NCBI GenBank assembly: GCA_009695065.1
Contig: SIBR01000024.1
Coordinates: 1 to 51,310, forward strand
DNA: 51,310 nucleotides
Direction: 5' to 3'
Source of the DNA: Opitutus sp.
GTDB lineage: Bacteria; Verrucomicrobiota; Verrucomicrobiae; Opitutales; Opitutaceae
Below the pieces are notes generated by a model that saw nothing but the letters and a program-made list of their open reading frames with translations, did not search any database and had not been told where the DNA came from. Below are positions 25,607 to 34,617 of this stretch, one piece after another. The position numbers and the translations under genes are program-made. Position 1 is the first letter of the stretch; every line of letters begins with the position of its first letter.

Positions 25607-27289
25607 TTACTGCGCCTTTGGCTCGGACTTCTTGAGCTCCCGCTGCACCAGTTCCGCAATGTAGGCGGAGGCTCCCATCCGGGACGAATAGCTGGCCAGC
25701 TGGGTGCGGGTCTCGGCGTAACGCGGATTCGCTTCGCTGAGGTCCGGGGCCTTCTTGTCTGCGGCGTAGACGAAAAGGCCCTTGTCGGCGCTGATGGCCA
25801 TATCCGAGACCTGGCCCTTGTTGAGGCGTTCGAGAGTGCCGAGGACCGAATAGTCGATGTCCTGCGGACGATCGCGCAGCGTGAACGGGGCGATGGTTTT
25901 GGGCTCGAGTTTGACGCCAGCGGCGGACGCGGCGGCCACGGCCTTCTCAAAGGTGTCGCCGGCCTTCAGCCGGGCCTCCAGCTGGCTTTTGATGGACTTG
26001 CCGAGCTCGACGAAGCGCTTGCGCTTTTCGTTTTCGAGATAGTCGGCTGAAACTTTTTCCCGCACCTCCGTGAGGAGCGGCTTGCGGGCGGCCTGGGTGT
26101 CTTTCCAGAACAAAACGGCGGCGCCGCCCGGGGTGGCGAGGGCCTCGGAGACAAACCGGTCGGCATTGAGCTTGAACGCCTCGGCGGCGATTTCGGGCGA
26201 GCCGCCGAGCTCGGCGGGGCCCGCCTCGCGCGTGAAGGGTGCGAGCGGTTTCGAGGCCAGCTTGCGCCCGGCCAGGAGGGCGTCGAGCGCCGGGCCACTC
26301 CGGGCCTTGGCTTCGAAGAGGGTGACCGTGAGGTCGCTGGCGGCCTTGACGGCGAGCTTCTGGGCGCGATCGAGTTTGAGCGCCGCCTCGACCTGGGAGC
26401 GGACGGCCGCGAAATCGACGGCGGGATTGGCAATCGACGGCGGCGGGGTCTTGGCATCGGCCGGCTTCACCTCCGGCGGTTTGGGAAACCGGGCGGGGTT
26501 TTGATCGTAGTAGGCGCGGACCTCCGCATCAGTGACGGTCACGACGGCGGCGTAGTTGGCGGTGGGAAAATCGACGTAGGTTGCGACGATCCGCGGCGGA
26601 ATCTCATAGCGAAAGGCATTTTCCTCGAAAAATTTCGTGAGCTCGGCGTCGGTCGGCTTGAGGTCGGCCTTGAAACCGGCGTAGCCGGCGGTCGCGGTCG
26701 CGAGCGTCCAGGAGGTGTCGGCCCGGTCGAGCTGGTTTTTGATGTCGACCGGCAGGACGTAGCCGGGGCCGGCGAGGAGCTTGTTGACCTTGTCGGCCCG
26801 CACGTCGTTGCCGAGGACGCGCGCGACGTCGGCCTCGCTGAGGCCGCGCGGATTGGTTTTCAGGTTGTCGCGGAACGTGGCGTAGGACTTCGCGTCGAAC
26901 TGGCCGTCGGCCCCGGCGAACATCCGCAGGTTCTTGATCGCGTCGACGATCTCCGCTGGGGTCGCCGCGGGGATGTGCCACGCGTCGGCGAGGTGGAGCG
27001 TGGCCCCGCGCTGAAAAGCGTAATTCTGAATCTGGTCCGCATCGAGCCCGCCAAAGGCGCCGACCTGGAGCTGCGCGCTGATCTGGGCCTCGCCAAAGAG
27101 GCGCCTCTGATCGTCGGGCAGGTTGAGGTCGTAATTAAAAAAATGCCGCTCCATCACTTCGCGTTCGGCGCGTCCGATCCCCGGCGAGGCGCCGATGGTG
27201 AAGACGAACGAGATGATCACTCCGGCCAGAAGTACGGCAAAAATGGATCGGAAGTGGTGCTGCAAATATTTCTGGATCCAGGAAATCAT
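25607..27289 (-). CDS. PpiD/SurA-like membrane-anchored periplasmic chaperone
   Basis: From the ATG at 27289 (560 residues) an N-terminal anchor (RSIFAVLLAGVIISFVFTIG) is followed by a SurA_N/PpiD-like chaperone region (AQLQVGAFGGLDADQIQNYA, LNRMI-type helices and ARVLGNDVRADKVNKLL). A Lys/Ala-rich helical middle and a C-terminal helical region (GQVSDMAISADKGLFVYAA) follow. No canonical parvulin catalytic sequence is seen, so prolyl isomerase activity is doubtful and a chaperone role for outer-membrane or secreted proteins is more likely. The much longer upstream in-frame extension overlaps the YihY gene and was rejected. Confidence 0.8.
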   Translation of the reverse strand: MISWIQKYLQHHFRSIFAVLLAGVIISFVFTIGASPGIGRAEREVMERHFFNYDLNLPDDQRRLFGEAQISAQLQVGAFGGLDADQIQNYAFQRGATLHLADAWHIPAATPAEIVDAIKNLRMFAGADGQFDAKSYATFRDNLKTNPRGLSEADVARVLGNDVRADKVNKLLAGPGYVLPVDIKNQLDRADTSWTLATATAGYAGFKADLKPTDAELTKFFEENAFRYEIPPRIVATYVDFPTANYAAVVTVTDAEVRAYYDQNPARFPKPPEVKPADAKTPPPSIANPAVDFAAVRSQVEAALKLDRAQKLAVKAASDLTVTLFEAKARSGPALDALLAGRKLASKPLAPFTREAGPAELGGSPEIAAEAFKLNADRFVSEALATPGGAAVLFWKDTQAARKPLLTEVREKVSADYLENEKRKRFVELGKSIKSQLEARLKAGDTFEKAVAAASAAGVKLEPKTIAPFTLRDRPQDIDYSVLGTLERLNKGQVSDMAISADKGLFVYAADKKAPDLSEANPRYAETRTQLASYSSRMGASAYIAELVQRELKKSEPKAQ

Positions 27290-27402
27290 GGGTCGAAAAC
27301 GTCGGAAGGTAGGTCGGCCCGGGCGGGTGGCAAGGGCGAAGTGGGGTGCGCCCGGGCCGGCGGCACCCGGGGCGCAAAGTCGGATCCGAACGCGCTTCCG
27401 AG

Positions 27403-28922
27403 TCAGGCTGCCGCGGGCGGCGGCGGGGGCCGTTGGGCGGCGGGGTGCCGCCGGCCTAGGGCGAACGGCGGGCGCGATTCGTCGAAGGGGTGCGCGGCGA
27501 GGAGGTCGTCCAGATTCTGGCGGAAAAACTCCTGCTCGCCGAGGCGGGCGAGGGCCCGGGCGAATTCCGCCATCAGCGGATCGATATGCCCCAGCGAACT
27601 GCCGAAAGGGGTTTCCCCGTAGTTCTGGTTGAGCGCCTTGAAGTCGAAGAGGTTGATCCGGTTGAGCGGTCGCGCGGGTTGATACAGATAATCCTGGTCC
27701 GCGCCGTCGGCCGGCGGGCGCACCGTGGTGACCAGCTGGAGTTGCGCGAGCCGGTTGAGGCACTCGTTGAGCAACTGCGTGGGCACCTTCATCATCGTGC
27801 CGAGGTGCGAGGCCGAGACGGGCGGGAGGCATTCCCGGAAGCGCCGGCAGATCGTCAGGAAAACGGCGAGCGCGAGGCGTTCCCGCATGGCATCCGTGAG
27901 CGTGCTCCACGCCGCCTGGCTGTTGCGGAAATGTACGTTTTGAATCGCGTAGCTCACGATCCCGCCGATGAGCACGCACAGCCAGAAAATGTAGAGTACG
28001 GAGAGCAACACCAGGGGCAGGGCGAGGCCGCCGTAGAGATCATTTTCGAGCACGACCCGTTTTACATAGAGAAACGCGGCGAATTGATTGAGCGCGAGCA
28101 GCACCGTCACGACCAACGCGCCGATGCCCGCCAGAAGACGCGGGTGTTGGGGATGACGCGGTAAAACAGCGTCAGGATCGCCGCCAGCAGCGCGAAGGAC
28201 AGCAGGGGCAGCGACCAGCTGAGCGAATTCAGCAGATCGTAGCCGCCGGGCAGGTGCTCCTTGAAGAGGTTGACGGTCGTGCCGGCCCCGAGCAATGCGA
28301 CCGCGGTAAAAAACAGCACGGCACCAAGCGTGAGCACCGTCCAATACAAGGCGACGCGCATCAAGACCGACCGCCCCTGTTGCACGCCCCAGATGTCGTT
28401 AAACGTGTCCTCGATCCCCTTGAACATCAGCAGGACGATCGAGATCAGGGAGAGGACGCCGAGCGCACCCATCGAACCGGATTGCGACGCCTTGATAATG
28501 TTGTTGATCGTATCGACGAGCGTCGGGCTGACCGTGGCCGAATCCAGCGTGATTTCTTCGTATTGTTCGAGCTGGGGCGCGATTGTCTTGATCATCCGGT
28601 TCAAGGTATCCGCCACGAGATTGGGATTCTCGTTCTTGCCGAGGGCGAAGCCGGCGACGAGTACGGCGATCGCAATGAGCGGTCCCAGGCCCAGCAGCGA
28701 ACTGAACCCCAGGGCCGCAGCCCGGCTCAGGATGCGCGTCTCCATGCACACCGTGAAGGTGATCGAGACGACCCGCAGTACCGCGAAGCTGTAGCCCTTG
28801 AACGAGCGGTCTTTCAGCAGGGCGGACTGCCAGATCTCCTTCTGATAGACATGAACCAAGCGCGGCCACAGCTCCCGGAGCCGGAGTCGCGGCGCAACGG
28901 GCGGATGGGCCGGGTGCGGCAC
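27403..28922 (-). pseudogene. YihY/BrkB-family inner-membrane protein, frameshifted
   Basis: The gene starts at 28922. The YihY core follows the start: AALGFSSLLGLGPLIAIAVL, then FNDIWGVQQGRSVLMRVALYW and LFYRVIPNTRVFWR. The frame is then lost. In the neighbouring frame the protein continues GIGALVVTVLLALNQFAAF, VLENDLYGGLALPLVLLSVL and YIFWLCVLIGGIVSYAIQN, and then a cytoplasmic winged-helix-like tail (VSASHLGTMMKVPTQLLNEC) to the stop at 27403. Adding one G in the GGCGGGC stretch at 28125-28132 restores one protein of about 505 residues. YihY proteins are polytopic membrane proteins of unsettled function, once misassigned as ribonuclease BN. Error or true mutation cannot be distinguished here. 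Confidence 0.8.
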
Positions 28923-28932
28923 GACGCGCCTC

Positions 28933-29676
28933 TCAATGCGTCAGTAAATGCCAGGCGAGCGCACCCATGCCGCCGACGCCGGCGGCGGCGGCAACGACCA
29001 CGGGAACCACACTCACGATTACGGTGCAGAGATAAAGTCCCGCCATGCCGGCGGTGAGTTCCAGCAGCGGCACCGAGAGACCCTGGGCGTAAAACGTGAA
29101 TCCCATCAAACCAAATCCGAGCGCGGCCCGGAACCGCACGACCGGATAAAGCGACACGGCACCCAAGCCGAGCATGACGGCGAGGAACACGTCGCCCAAT
29201 CCGAGAATCACGAAGGGATTCGCGAGAATTTTCATCGGATCTATCGAGGTCAGCGCCTCCGTCGAGGGGAGAATTTCGGCGGCGGCGGCGGCCACCAGCG
29301 TGGCGAGCGCGCCATACCTGCCGATCTTGGCCGCCTTCATCATGTCGATCTCGGGATCGAATTTGCCCTTGGTGTCATCCGTCCGTCCCTCGGCGGCGGC
29401 GAGCATGTCGTCGACCGTGATCGCCTTCGCGTTGGCGTCGAGCTTGTTGAGGATTTTGATCTCCTTGGCCTTGAGCACGAGCTTCTTCTTTTCGGGAAAC
29501 ACGACGCTCATGAGCTCGGCGTTGGTATTCAGGGCCACCCACTGCTCGGTGGCCCCATCGTAAATCAAGGTTTCGAAGGTGACCTGGCCGGCTTCGGCGA
29601 GATCGGCGATCTGCTGAACACTGAACGGCCCGCGGGCTTCGATTTCGGTCGCGTTGCGGATGTAGATTTCCTGCAT
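28933..29676 (-). CDS. GYF_2-domain membrane protein
   Basis: From the ATG at 29676 (247 residues) the N-terminal 50 residues form a GYF_2/DUF4339 domain (MQEIYIRNATEIEARGPFSV, then LIYDGATEQWVALNTN). A charged helical linker (KKLVLKAKEIKILNKLDANA) leads to several membrane helices (FVILGLGDVFLAVMLGLGAV, AALGFGLMGFTFYAQGLSV, LYLCTVIVSVVPVVVAAAAG). GYF_2 domains are protein-interaction modules. It lies 10 bases upstream of the YihY gene, suggesting co-transcription. Function unknown. Confidence 0.75.
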   Translation of the reverse strand: MQEIYIRNATEIEARGPFSVQQIADLAEAGQVTFETLIYDGATEQWVALNTNAELMSVVFPEKKKLVLKAKEIKILNKLDANAKAITVDDMLAAAEGRTDDTKGKFDPEIDMMKAAKIGRYGALATLVAAAAAEILPSTEALTSIDPMKILANPFVILGLGDVFLAVMLGLGAVSLYPVVRFRAALGFGLMGFTFYAQGLSVPLLELTAGMAGLYLCTVIVSVVPVVVAAAAGVGGMGALAWHLLTH

Positions 29677-29863
29677 GGCTATGGCGGAGACGGTGGGCAC
29701 GCGATCCGGGACCGGCAAGAGTTTAGTGGGGCGGGGTTGCGGCCGGCGTTGCGCCGTGCCGGTGGGTTGTGGGGTCCGGCGAAACACGCCGTATCCGGAT
29801 CGTCCGGTCGGTGGCGGGGAGCGTTTGCGGGGGCCCTCCGCCGGTGGCCGGACCGGCAGGCAA

Positions 29864-31624
29864 CTACATCCGCTTGAGCGTGCGCAGACTGAGGAGTTGG
29901 AGGCCGGTCTCGAGGATCAGCAGCGTGCGGGCGCAGAGGAGCAGTCGGCGCGCACGGATCGCGGGGTCCTCGACCGCCACCTTGTCGGCGTTGTAGAACG
30001 CGCTGAAATCTCCCGCGAGTTCGTAGAGATAGAGCGAGAGGAAGTGCGGGCGCAGGGCGTCGGTCGCGAGCCGGATCCCATCGGAAAATTTCACCAATTT
30101 GCGGGCGAGGGCGAATTCCGCGGGCGTTTCCAACCCGCTCGCCGCGGCCTCGGTGGCGGCAGCGCCGGGCGTGACGCCCAGCTTGCGAAAAATCGAATGA
30201 ATACGCGCGACGGCGTAGAGGAGATAGGCGGCGGTGTTGCCTTCGAGGGAAATCATCTTGTCCCAGGCGAAGACGTAGTCGCTCGAACGGTTCTGGGAGA
30301 GATCGGCGTACTGGACGGAGCCCACGCCCACCACGGCCGCAATCTCGCGCCGTTCGGCGTCGGGGATGTCGCGGCTTTTCTCGCTGACCAGCGCGAAGGC
30401 CCGCGCTTCCGCCTCGGCGAGCAACTCCTTCAGGCGGATATTTTCACCGCTGCGGGTTTTGAGCGGCTTGCCGTCCTCCCCCGTGACCGTGCCGAAGGCG
30501 GTGTGCTCGAGGGCGGGCAGCTTGCGCCCGAGCTGGGCGAACCATTTTTGCGCGGTGAGAAACAACTGCTGGCAGTGGTCGCTCTGGCGCGAGTCGATGA
30601 CGTAGATCGCGGCGTCAGCCTTGAAGTGTTCCGCGCGGTAAAGGATCGTCGCGAGGTCGGTGGTGGCGTAGTTGGCGGCACCATCAGATTTCCGGATGAT
30701 GAAGGGCTGCGTGGCGAAGCGCGGATGCTCCGGGTGAAACACCACAAGGGCGCCCTCGCTCTCCACGGCCAGCCCGCAATCGACGAGCTCGCGATAGACC
30801 CGCTCGACCTGGTCGTTGTAGAAGCTCTCCCCCAGCGTGACGTCGAAGTGAATGCCGAGCTGGTCGTAGATGACTTGGAACGCCGCGAGCGATACCCCGT
30901 TGATGTGCCTCCAGATTTCGAGGTTCTCCGGATCGCCGGCCTGGAGCTTGACCAACTCGGCGCGGGCTTGGTCCATCACGGCCGCGTCGGCATCGGCGGC
31001 GTTGTTCCCGGCCTTGTAGAGCCGTTCGAATTCCTCGAGTGGTTCCCGGGCGAGCGCCGCAGAATCGAGCTGGCGTTTGTAGGCCCAGATGAGCTTGCCG
31101 AACTGGGTGCCCCAGTCGCCGATGTGGTTGTCGCGGATGACCCTGGCCCCGCTAAACGCCAGCAACCGCGCGATCGCCTCGCCGATCACGGCGGAGCGCA
31201 GATGTCCGACGTGCATTTGTTTCGCCGTGTTTGGGGCGCTGTAGTCGACGACGTAAACCTGGTCTTTTTTCGCGGTGGCGGCGCCGGCGGCGAGCGCTTC
31301 CCGGGTGGAAAAGGTGCCGAGCCAGGCCCGGAGCGCGGCGGGCTGGAGCGTAAAGTTGATGAAGCCGGGGCCGGCGATGGTGCAGGCGCAGCGCTCGGCC
31401 GCCGAAGCGGGCAGGGCCGCGAGGAGTTTCTCGGCGATGGCGCGAGGGTTCAGCTTCCGCGCCTTGGCGTAGCCCAGCACGCCGTTGGCTTGGAAGTCGC
31501 CATGGCGCGGATCGGCGGTGCGCACCTCCGGGGTGAACGTGTCGGCCTCGGGTAGACCGGCGGTTGCCGCGGCGGACTTGAGTGCGGTCTCGAGATCGGC
31601 GGCGAAGTTGAACGAAACGTGCAT
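29864..31624 (-). CDS. argS: Arginyl-tRNA synthetase
   Basis: This class I synthetase charges tRNA-Arg. From the ATG at 31624 it has 586 residues. The N-terminal Add-1 domain is followed by the HIGH-type signature MHVGHLRSAVIGEAIARLL. Catalytic-core segments are YVVDYSAPNTAKQ, VIRDNHIGDWGTQFGKL and FIIRKSDGAANYATTDLATI. The anticodon-binding DALR domain ends in RTLLILETGLQLLSLRTLKR. The upstream in-frame extension to 31792 is Lys/Arg/Pro-rich and was rejected. It is divergent from the gene at 31822, leaving a 197-base shared promoter region. Confidence 0.97.
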   Translation of the reverse strand: MHVSFNFAADLETALKSAAATAGLPEADTFTPEVRTADPRHGDFQANGVLGYAKARKLNPRAIAEKLLAALPASAAERCACTIAGPGFINFTLQPAALRAWLGTFSTREALAAGAATAKKDQVYVVDYSAPNTAKQMHVGHLRSAVIGEAIARLLAFSGARVIRDNHIGDWGTQFGKLIWAYKRQLDSAALAREPLEEFERLYKAGNNAADADAAVMDQARAELVKLQAGDPENLEIWRHINGVSLAAFQVIYDQLGIHFDVTLGESFYNDQVERVYRELVDCGLAVESEGALVVFHPEHPRFATQPFIIRKSDGAANYATTDLATILYRAEHFKADAAIYVIDSRQSDHCQQLFLTAQKWFAQLGRKLPALEHTAFGTVTGEDGKPLKTRSGENIRLKELLAEAEARAFALVSEKSRDIPDAERREIAAVVGVGSVQYADLSQNRSSDYVFAWDKMISLEGNTAAYLLYAVARIHSIFRKLGVTPGAAATEAAASGLETPAEFALARKLVKFSDGIRLATDALRPHFLSLYLYELAGDFSAFYNADKVAVEDPAIRARRLLLCARTLLILETGLQLLSLRTLKRM

Positions 31625-31821
31625 CGGATCAGAAAACCGGAAGCCGCGTGCGGCGCGCAAGCGTGGAGTTGAGTTCGTGAACGCTGAAAACCGGCGCTTT
31701 CTCCTCTGACAGGGCGCTTCTGCTGGCCGGGTTTTCGGCTCGACTTTTTCCTTGGGACGCATTGGCTCCTTAGCTTTTCCGCCCGCTGGCAAGCGTCCGG
31801 CCTTTAAATCCTCACCAATCC

Positions 31822-33168
31822 ATGACCAGTAAACGCAACATTCCTATGCGTCGTTTCATCAAGCCTACGTTCAACTTCCTGATCGAGAAGAAGCGCGACG
31901 GCGGTGAGTTCACCCAGGAGGAAATACGCTATATCATCGACAGCACGTTGGATGGGGAAATGCCTCAACATCAACTGGCTGCGCTGGCGATGGCGATTTA
32001 TTTTTCCGGCATGTCCGCGCAGGAGACGGCCGATTTAACCGAAGAGATGATGCTTTCCGGCGAGGTCATCGATCTCTCCCATATCGCGAAGCCGAAGATC
32101 GACAAATATTCGACCGGTGGCGTGGGTGATAAGACTTCCCTGGTCTTGGTGCCCCTTGCGATGGCCTCGGGCGTGGTCGTGCCGATGATGTGTGGAGTCG
32201 AACACGACTACATCATCAACACTTTGGAGAAGCTCGCGGCGATCCCGGGCTTCAAGAGCCACCAGACGAACGAACATTTTGCGGCCCAGTTGGCCCGTAT
32301 CGGTGGGGCGATCGTCGCCCAAACGGCGGACTTGGCCCCGGCCGACGCCAAGTTGTACGAATTGCGGAAGGAAACCGGTACGATCCCCAGCCTGCCGCTG
32401 ATCACCGGCAGCGTGCTTTCGAAGAAGCTCGCGGAGGGTTCCGAGGGGCTCGTCATCGACGTCAAGTGGGGCAATGGATCCTTCATCAAGGACCTCGAAC
32501 AGGCGAAGCAACTCGCCCGGTCGATGACCCGCGTCGGTCGTTCGATGAAGCGCCGCTGCGTGGCTTTGGTGACCGATATGAACCAGCCGCTCGGTGACAC
32601 GGTTGGCACGTCGCTCGAAGTGAAAGAAGCCATCAAGCTGCTCAAGGGTGAGGGTCCGGAAGACATGAAGGAACTCGTCCTCAAGCTGGGCATGGAAATC
32701 GTGCGGCTGGCGGGCGTCGCCGGCTCGACCCTTTCCGCTAAGCAGACGGTGCAGCGTCATCTCACGGACGGGTCGGCGCTCGAAAAATTCAAGGACCTCG
32801 TCAAGGCGCAGGGTGGCGACGTTTCGTTCATCGATCATCCGGAGAAATTTCCGCAGGCGCGGCATATCCGGAAGTTGCCCGCTCCGAAGCGGGGCTATGT
32901 CCACACCATCAATGCCGCGATGATCGCCCGCGGCGTGCATCTGCTGGGCGCCGGCAAAGAAGACGTCCACGACAAGATCGATCACTCGGTCGGCGTTTCC
33001 GAAATCAAGAAGGTCGGCACGCAGGTCAAGCAGGGGGAGCCGTTGATGATGATTCACTACAACGACGAGGCCAAACTCGAGCAGGCGCTGGAGTATTTCA
33101 AGAACGCCTATCGCCTCGCGCCCAAGCGGCCGACGCCGCCGCCGTTGATTGTCGAACGCGTGGCCTGA
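31822..33168 (+). CDS. Thymidine/pyrimidine-nucleoside phosphorylase-family protein with altered active-site motifs
   Basis: The 448-residue protein matches the nucleoside phosphorylase II family over its whole length: GEMPQHQLAALAMAIYFSGM, LYELRKETGTIPSLPLITG, VLSKKLAEGSEGLVIDVKWG, VALVTDMNQPLGDTVGTSLE and, near the end, KIDHSVGVSEIKKVGTQVKQ. However, the family motif K-H-S-T-G-G reads KYSTGG (Tyr 96). The phosphate loop normally close to SGRGLGHTGGT reads CGVEHDYIINT at residues 124-134. Known thymidine phosphorylase contacts in those places (His 85 and Ser 113 in E. coli) are therefore replaced, while Thr 134, the LYxLR Arg and the Ser/Lys of ITGSVLSKK remain. The substrate may differ from thymidine. 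An alternative ATG is at residue 9. Confidence 0.8.
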   Translation: MTSKRNIPMRRFIKPTFNFLIEKKRDGGEFTQEEIRYIIDSTLDGEMPQHQLAALAMAIYFSGMSAQETADLTEEMMLSGEVIDLSHIAKPKIDKYSTGGVGDKTSLVLVPLAMASGVVVPMMCGVEHDYIINTLEKLAAIPGFKSHQTNEHFAAQLARIGGAIVAQTADLAPADAKLYELRKETGTIPSLPLITGSVLSKKLAEGSEGLVIDVKWGNGSFIKDLEQAKQLARSMTRVGRSMKRRCVALVTDMNQPLGDTVGTSLEVKEAIKLLKGEGPEDMKELVLKLGMEIVRLAGVAGSTLSAKQTVQRHLTDGSALEKFKDLVKAQGGDVSFIDHPEKFPQARHIRKLPAPKRGYVHTINAAMIARGVHLLGAGKEDVHDKIDHSVGVSEIKKVGTQVKQGEPLMMIHYNDEAKLEQALEYFKNAYRLAPKRPTPPPLIVERVA

Positions 33169-33186
33169 GTTGGGCTGACCCTTTCC

Positions 33187-33218
33187 AACGCCCCGGCGCC
33201 CGCGCGCCGGGGCGTTTT
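33187..33218 (+). terminator. Rho-independent terminator after the phosphorylase-family gene
   Basis: A perfect 13-bp stem (AACGCCCCGGCGC paired with GCGCCGGGGCGTT) with a four-base loop is followed by TTTTGTTTT, 19 bases past the stop at 33168. Confidence 0.9.
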
Positions 33219-33239
33219 GTTTTCTCGTCCTTTGGCTCA

Positions 33240-34487
33240 ATGCACATTTCCGTGGTTCCAAAAATGGACGAAGCCGCCAAAATCCCGCCTCCGCTGATCG
33301 ATCGCTCCAGCTGGCCCCGTCCTTGGGCGCAGTTGAAGTACTTCACGTTTCAGCCCGCGATTTTTCCGCGGCTGCTCGGTCAGGTTTCGCCGGACGCGCG
33401 ACCGGGCGATTTCGTCAACGTCTTCGACAAGAACGGCAACCTCGCGGGTGGCGGACTGTTCAATCCGCGCGCCAAGATTCCGCTGCGCGTCGTCACCCAC
33501 TCGACGGAGCCGGTCAACGAGGGCTATTTCGAGGGCGCGATCCGGCGCGCCGTGGAATTGCGCCGGACGTTGTTCAAGCTCGATGAAACAACCGACGCCT
33601 ACCGGCTCATCAACTCCGATGGCGATGGCCTTAGCGGGCTGACCATCGATCGGTACGGCGAAACCCTGCTCTGCGAAATCTACTCGCTCGGCATCGCCCA
33701 GCGTCTGCCGAAATGGCTGCCGTTGTTGCATGAGCTGGCGGGGACAAAATTTGCCCGCGTGCACGTCGACCACGATCTCGGCAGCCTGGAGGGCATCAAG
33801 CCGTCGACTTTCAACGAAACCAACGCCGCCGCGCCGCGCATGGTGAAGATCCGCGAGCACGGCGTGCGGTATGAGGTCGATTTCACCGAGGGGCACAAAA
33901 CGGGTTTCTTTTGCGACCAGCGCGACAACCGCAAAGGGATCGCGCGCTTCACCCGCGATGCGCGGGTGCTCGACCTTTGTTGTTACACCGGGGGATTTTC
34001 ACTGAACGCCAAGGTGCTCGGCGGAGCCGGCGAGGTCACGAGTGTCGACCTCGACGAGGTCGCGCTCGAGCAGGCGAAGCGCAATGCGAACCTCAATCAG
34101 GCCCGGCTCAAGTTCGTGCACGCCGATGCGTTTGCCTACGCGCGCCAGATGCAGACCAACGGGGGAAAGTGGGATGTCGTCGTCCTCGATCCACCCAAGT
34201 TCATTTTTACCCGCGACGAACATGGAAACTGGGAGGGCCGGCAGAAGTACGAAGACTTGAATCTGCTGGCAATCTCGCTGGTGAAGCCGGGCGGAATCTT
34301 CGTGACCTGTTCCTGCTCCGGGCTGCTGAGCGGCGAGGATTTCGAGGCGCATGTGATCAAGGCCGCCCACCGGCAAAACCGGCGGCTGCAGTTCTTCGAT
34401 CGCACCGGTGCGGGGCCCGATCATCCGGTTTATTCAAATTGTCTGGAGAGCCGTTACCTCAAGGTGCTTTGGTCGCGGGTGGTGTAG
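33240..34487 (+). CDS. Class I SAM-dependent rRNA methyltransferase, RlmI type
   Basis: The N-terminal PUA-like part (PARPGDFVNVFDKNGNLAGG-type strand and LFNPRAKIPLRVV) is followed by a linker (RLINSDGDGLSGLTIDRYG). The Rossmann methyltransferase domain has SAM motif I VLDLCCYTGGFSLNAKVLG, motif II VTSVDLDEVALEQAKRNA, catalytic motif DVVVLDPPKF and VTCSCSGLLSGEDFE. The pattern of RlmI/RlmK-type enzymes suggests 5-methylcytosine formation in 23S rRNA (inference). Start is either 33240 or the downstream ATG at 33264 (MDEAAKIPPP). It has its own upstream terminator, so a promoter should lie between 33218 and 33240 or within the transcript start region. Confidence 0.9.
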   Translation: MHISVVPKMDEAAKIPPPLIDRSSWPRPWAQLKYFTFQPAIFPRLLGQVSPDARPGDFVNVFDKNGNLAGGGLFNPRAKIPLRVVTHSTEPVNEGYFEGAIRRAVELRRTLFKLDETTDAYRLINSDGDGLSGLTIDRYGETLLCEIYSLGIAQRLPKWLPLLHELAGTKFARVHVDHDLGSLEGIKPSTFNETNAAAPRMVKIREHGVRYEVDFTEGHKTGFFCDQRDNRKGIARFTRDARVLDLCCYTGGFSLNAKVLGGAGEVTSVDLDEVALEQAKRNANLNQARLKFVHADAFAYARQMQTNGGKWDVVVLDPPKFIFTRDEHGNWEGRQKYEDLNLLAISLVKPGGIFVTCSCSGLLSGEDFEAHVIKAAHRQNRRLQFFDRTGAGPDHPVYSNCLESRYLKVLWSRVV

Positions 34488-34617
34488 TGCCCCGGCTCCA
34501 GTTTTCGGCCCCCGTGCAACTTCAAGTTCGGCATTGCTGTGGGGTTTCTCCTGTCGCAACACTTTTCCAGAATATGCCCCCATCCTTGCCATCGGCCTTC
34601 GAGCGTGCGGCGTGGCG

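Noticed and set aside
28120..28140. Programmed frameshifting in the YihY and Mrr-like genes
   Set aside because: Neither site has a slippery heptamer like that of the IS element, and one missing base explains each.
32190..32225. Compensating double frameshift as cause of the altered phosphate loop in the phosphorylase-family gene
   Set aside because: Translation of the stretch in the other two frames does not recover the family motif, so the substitution appears genuine.
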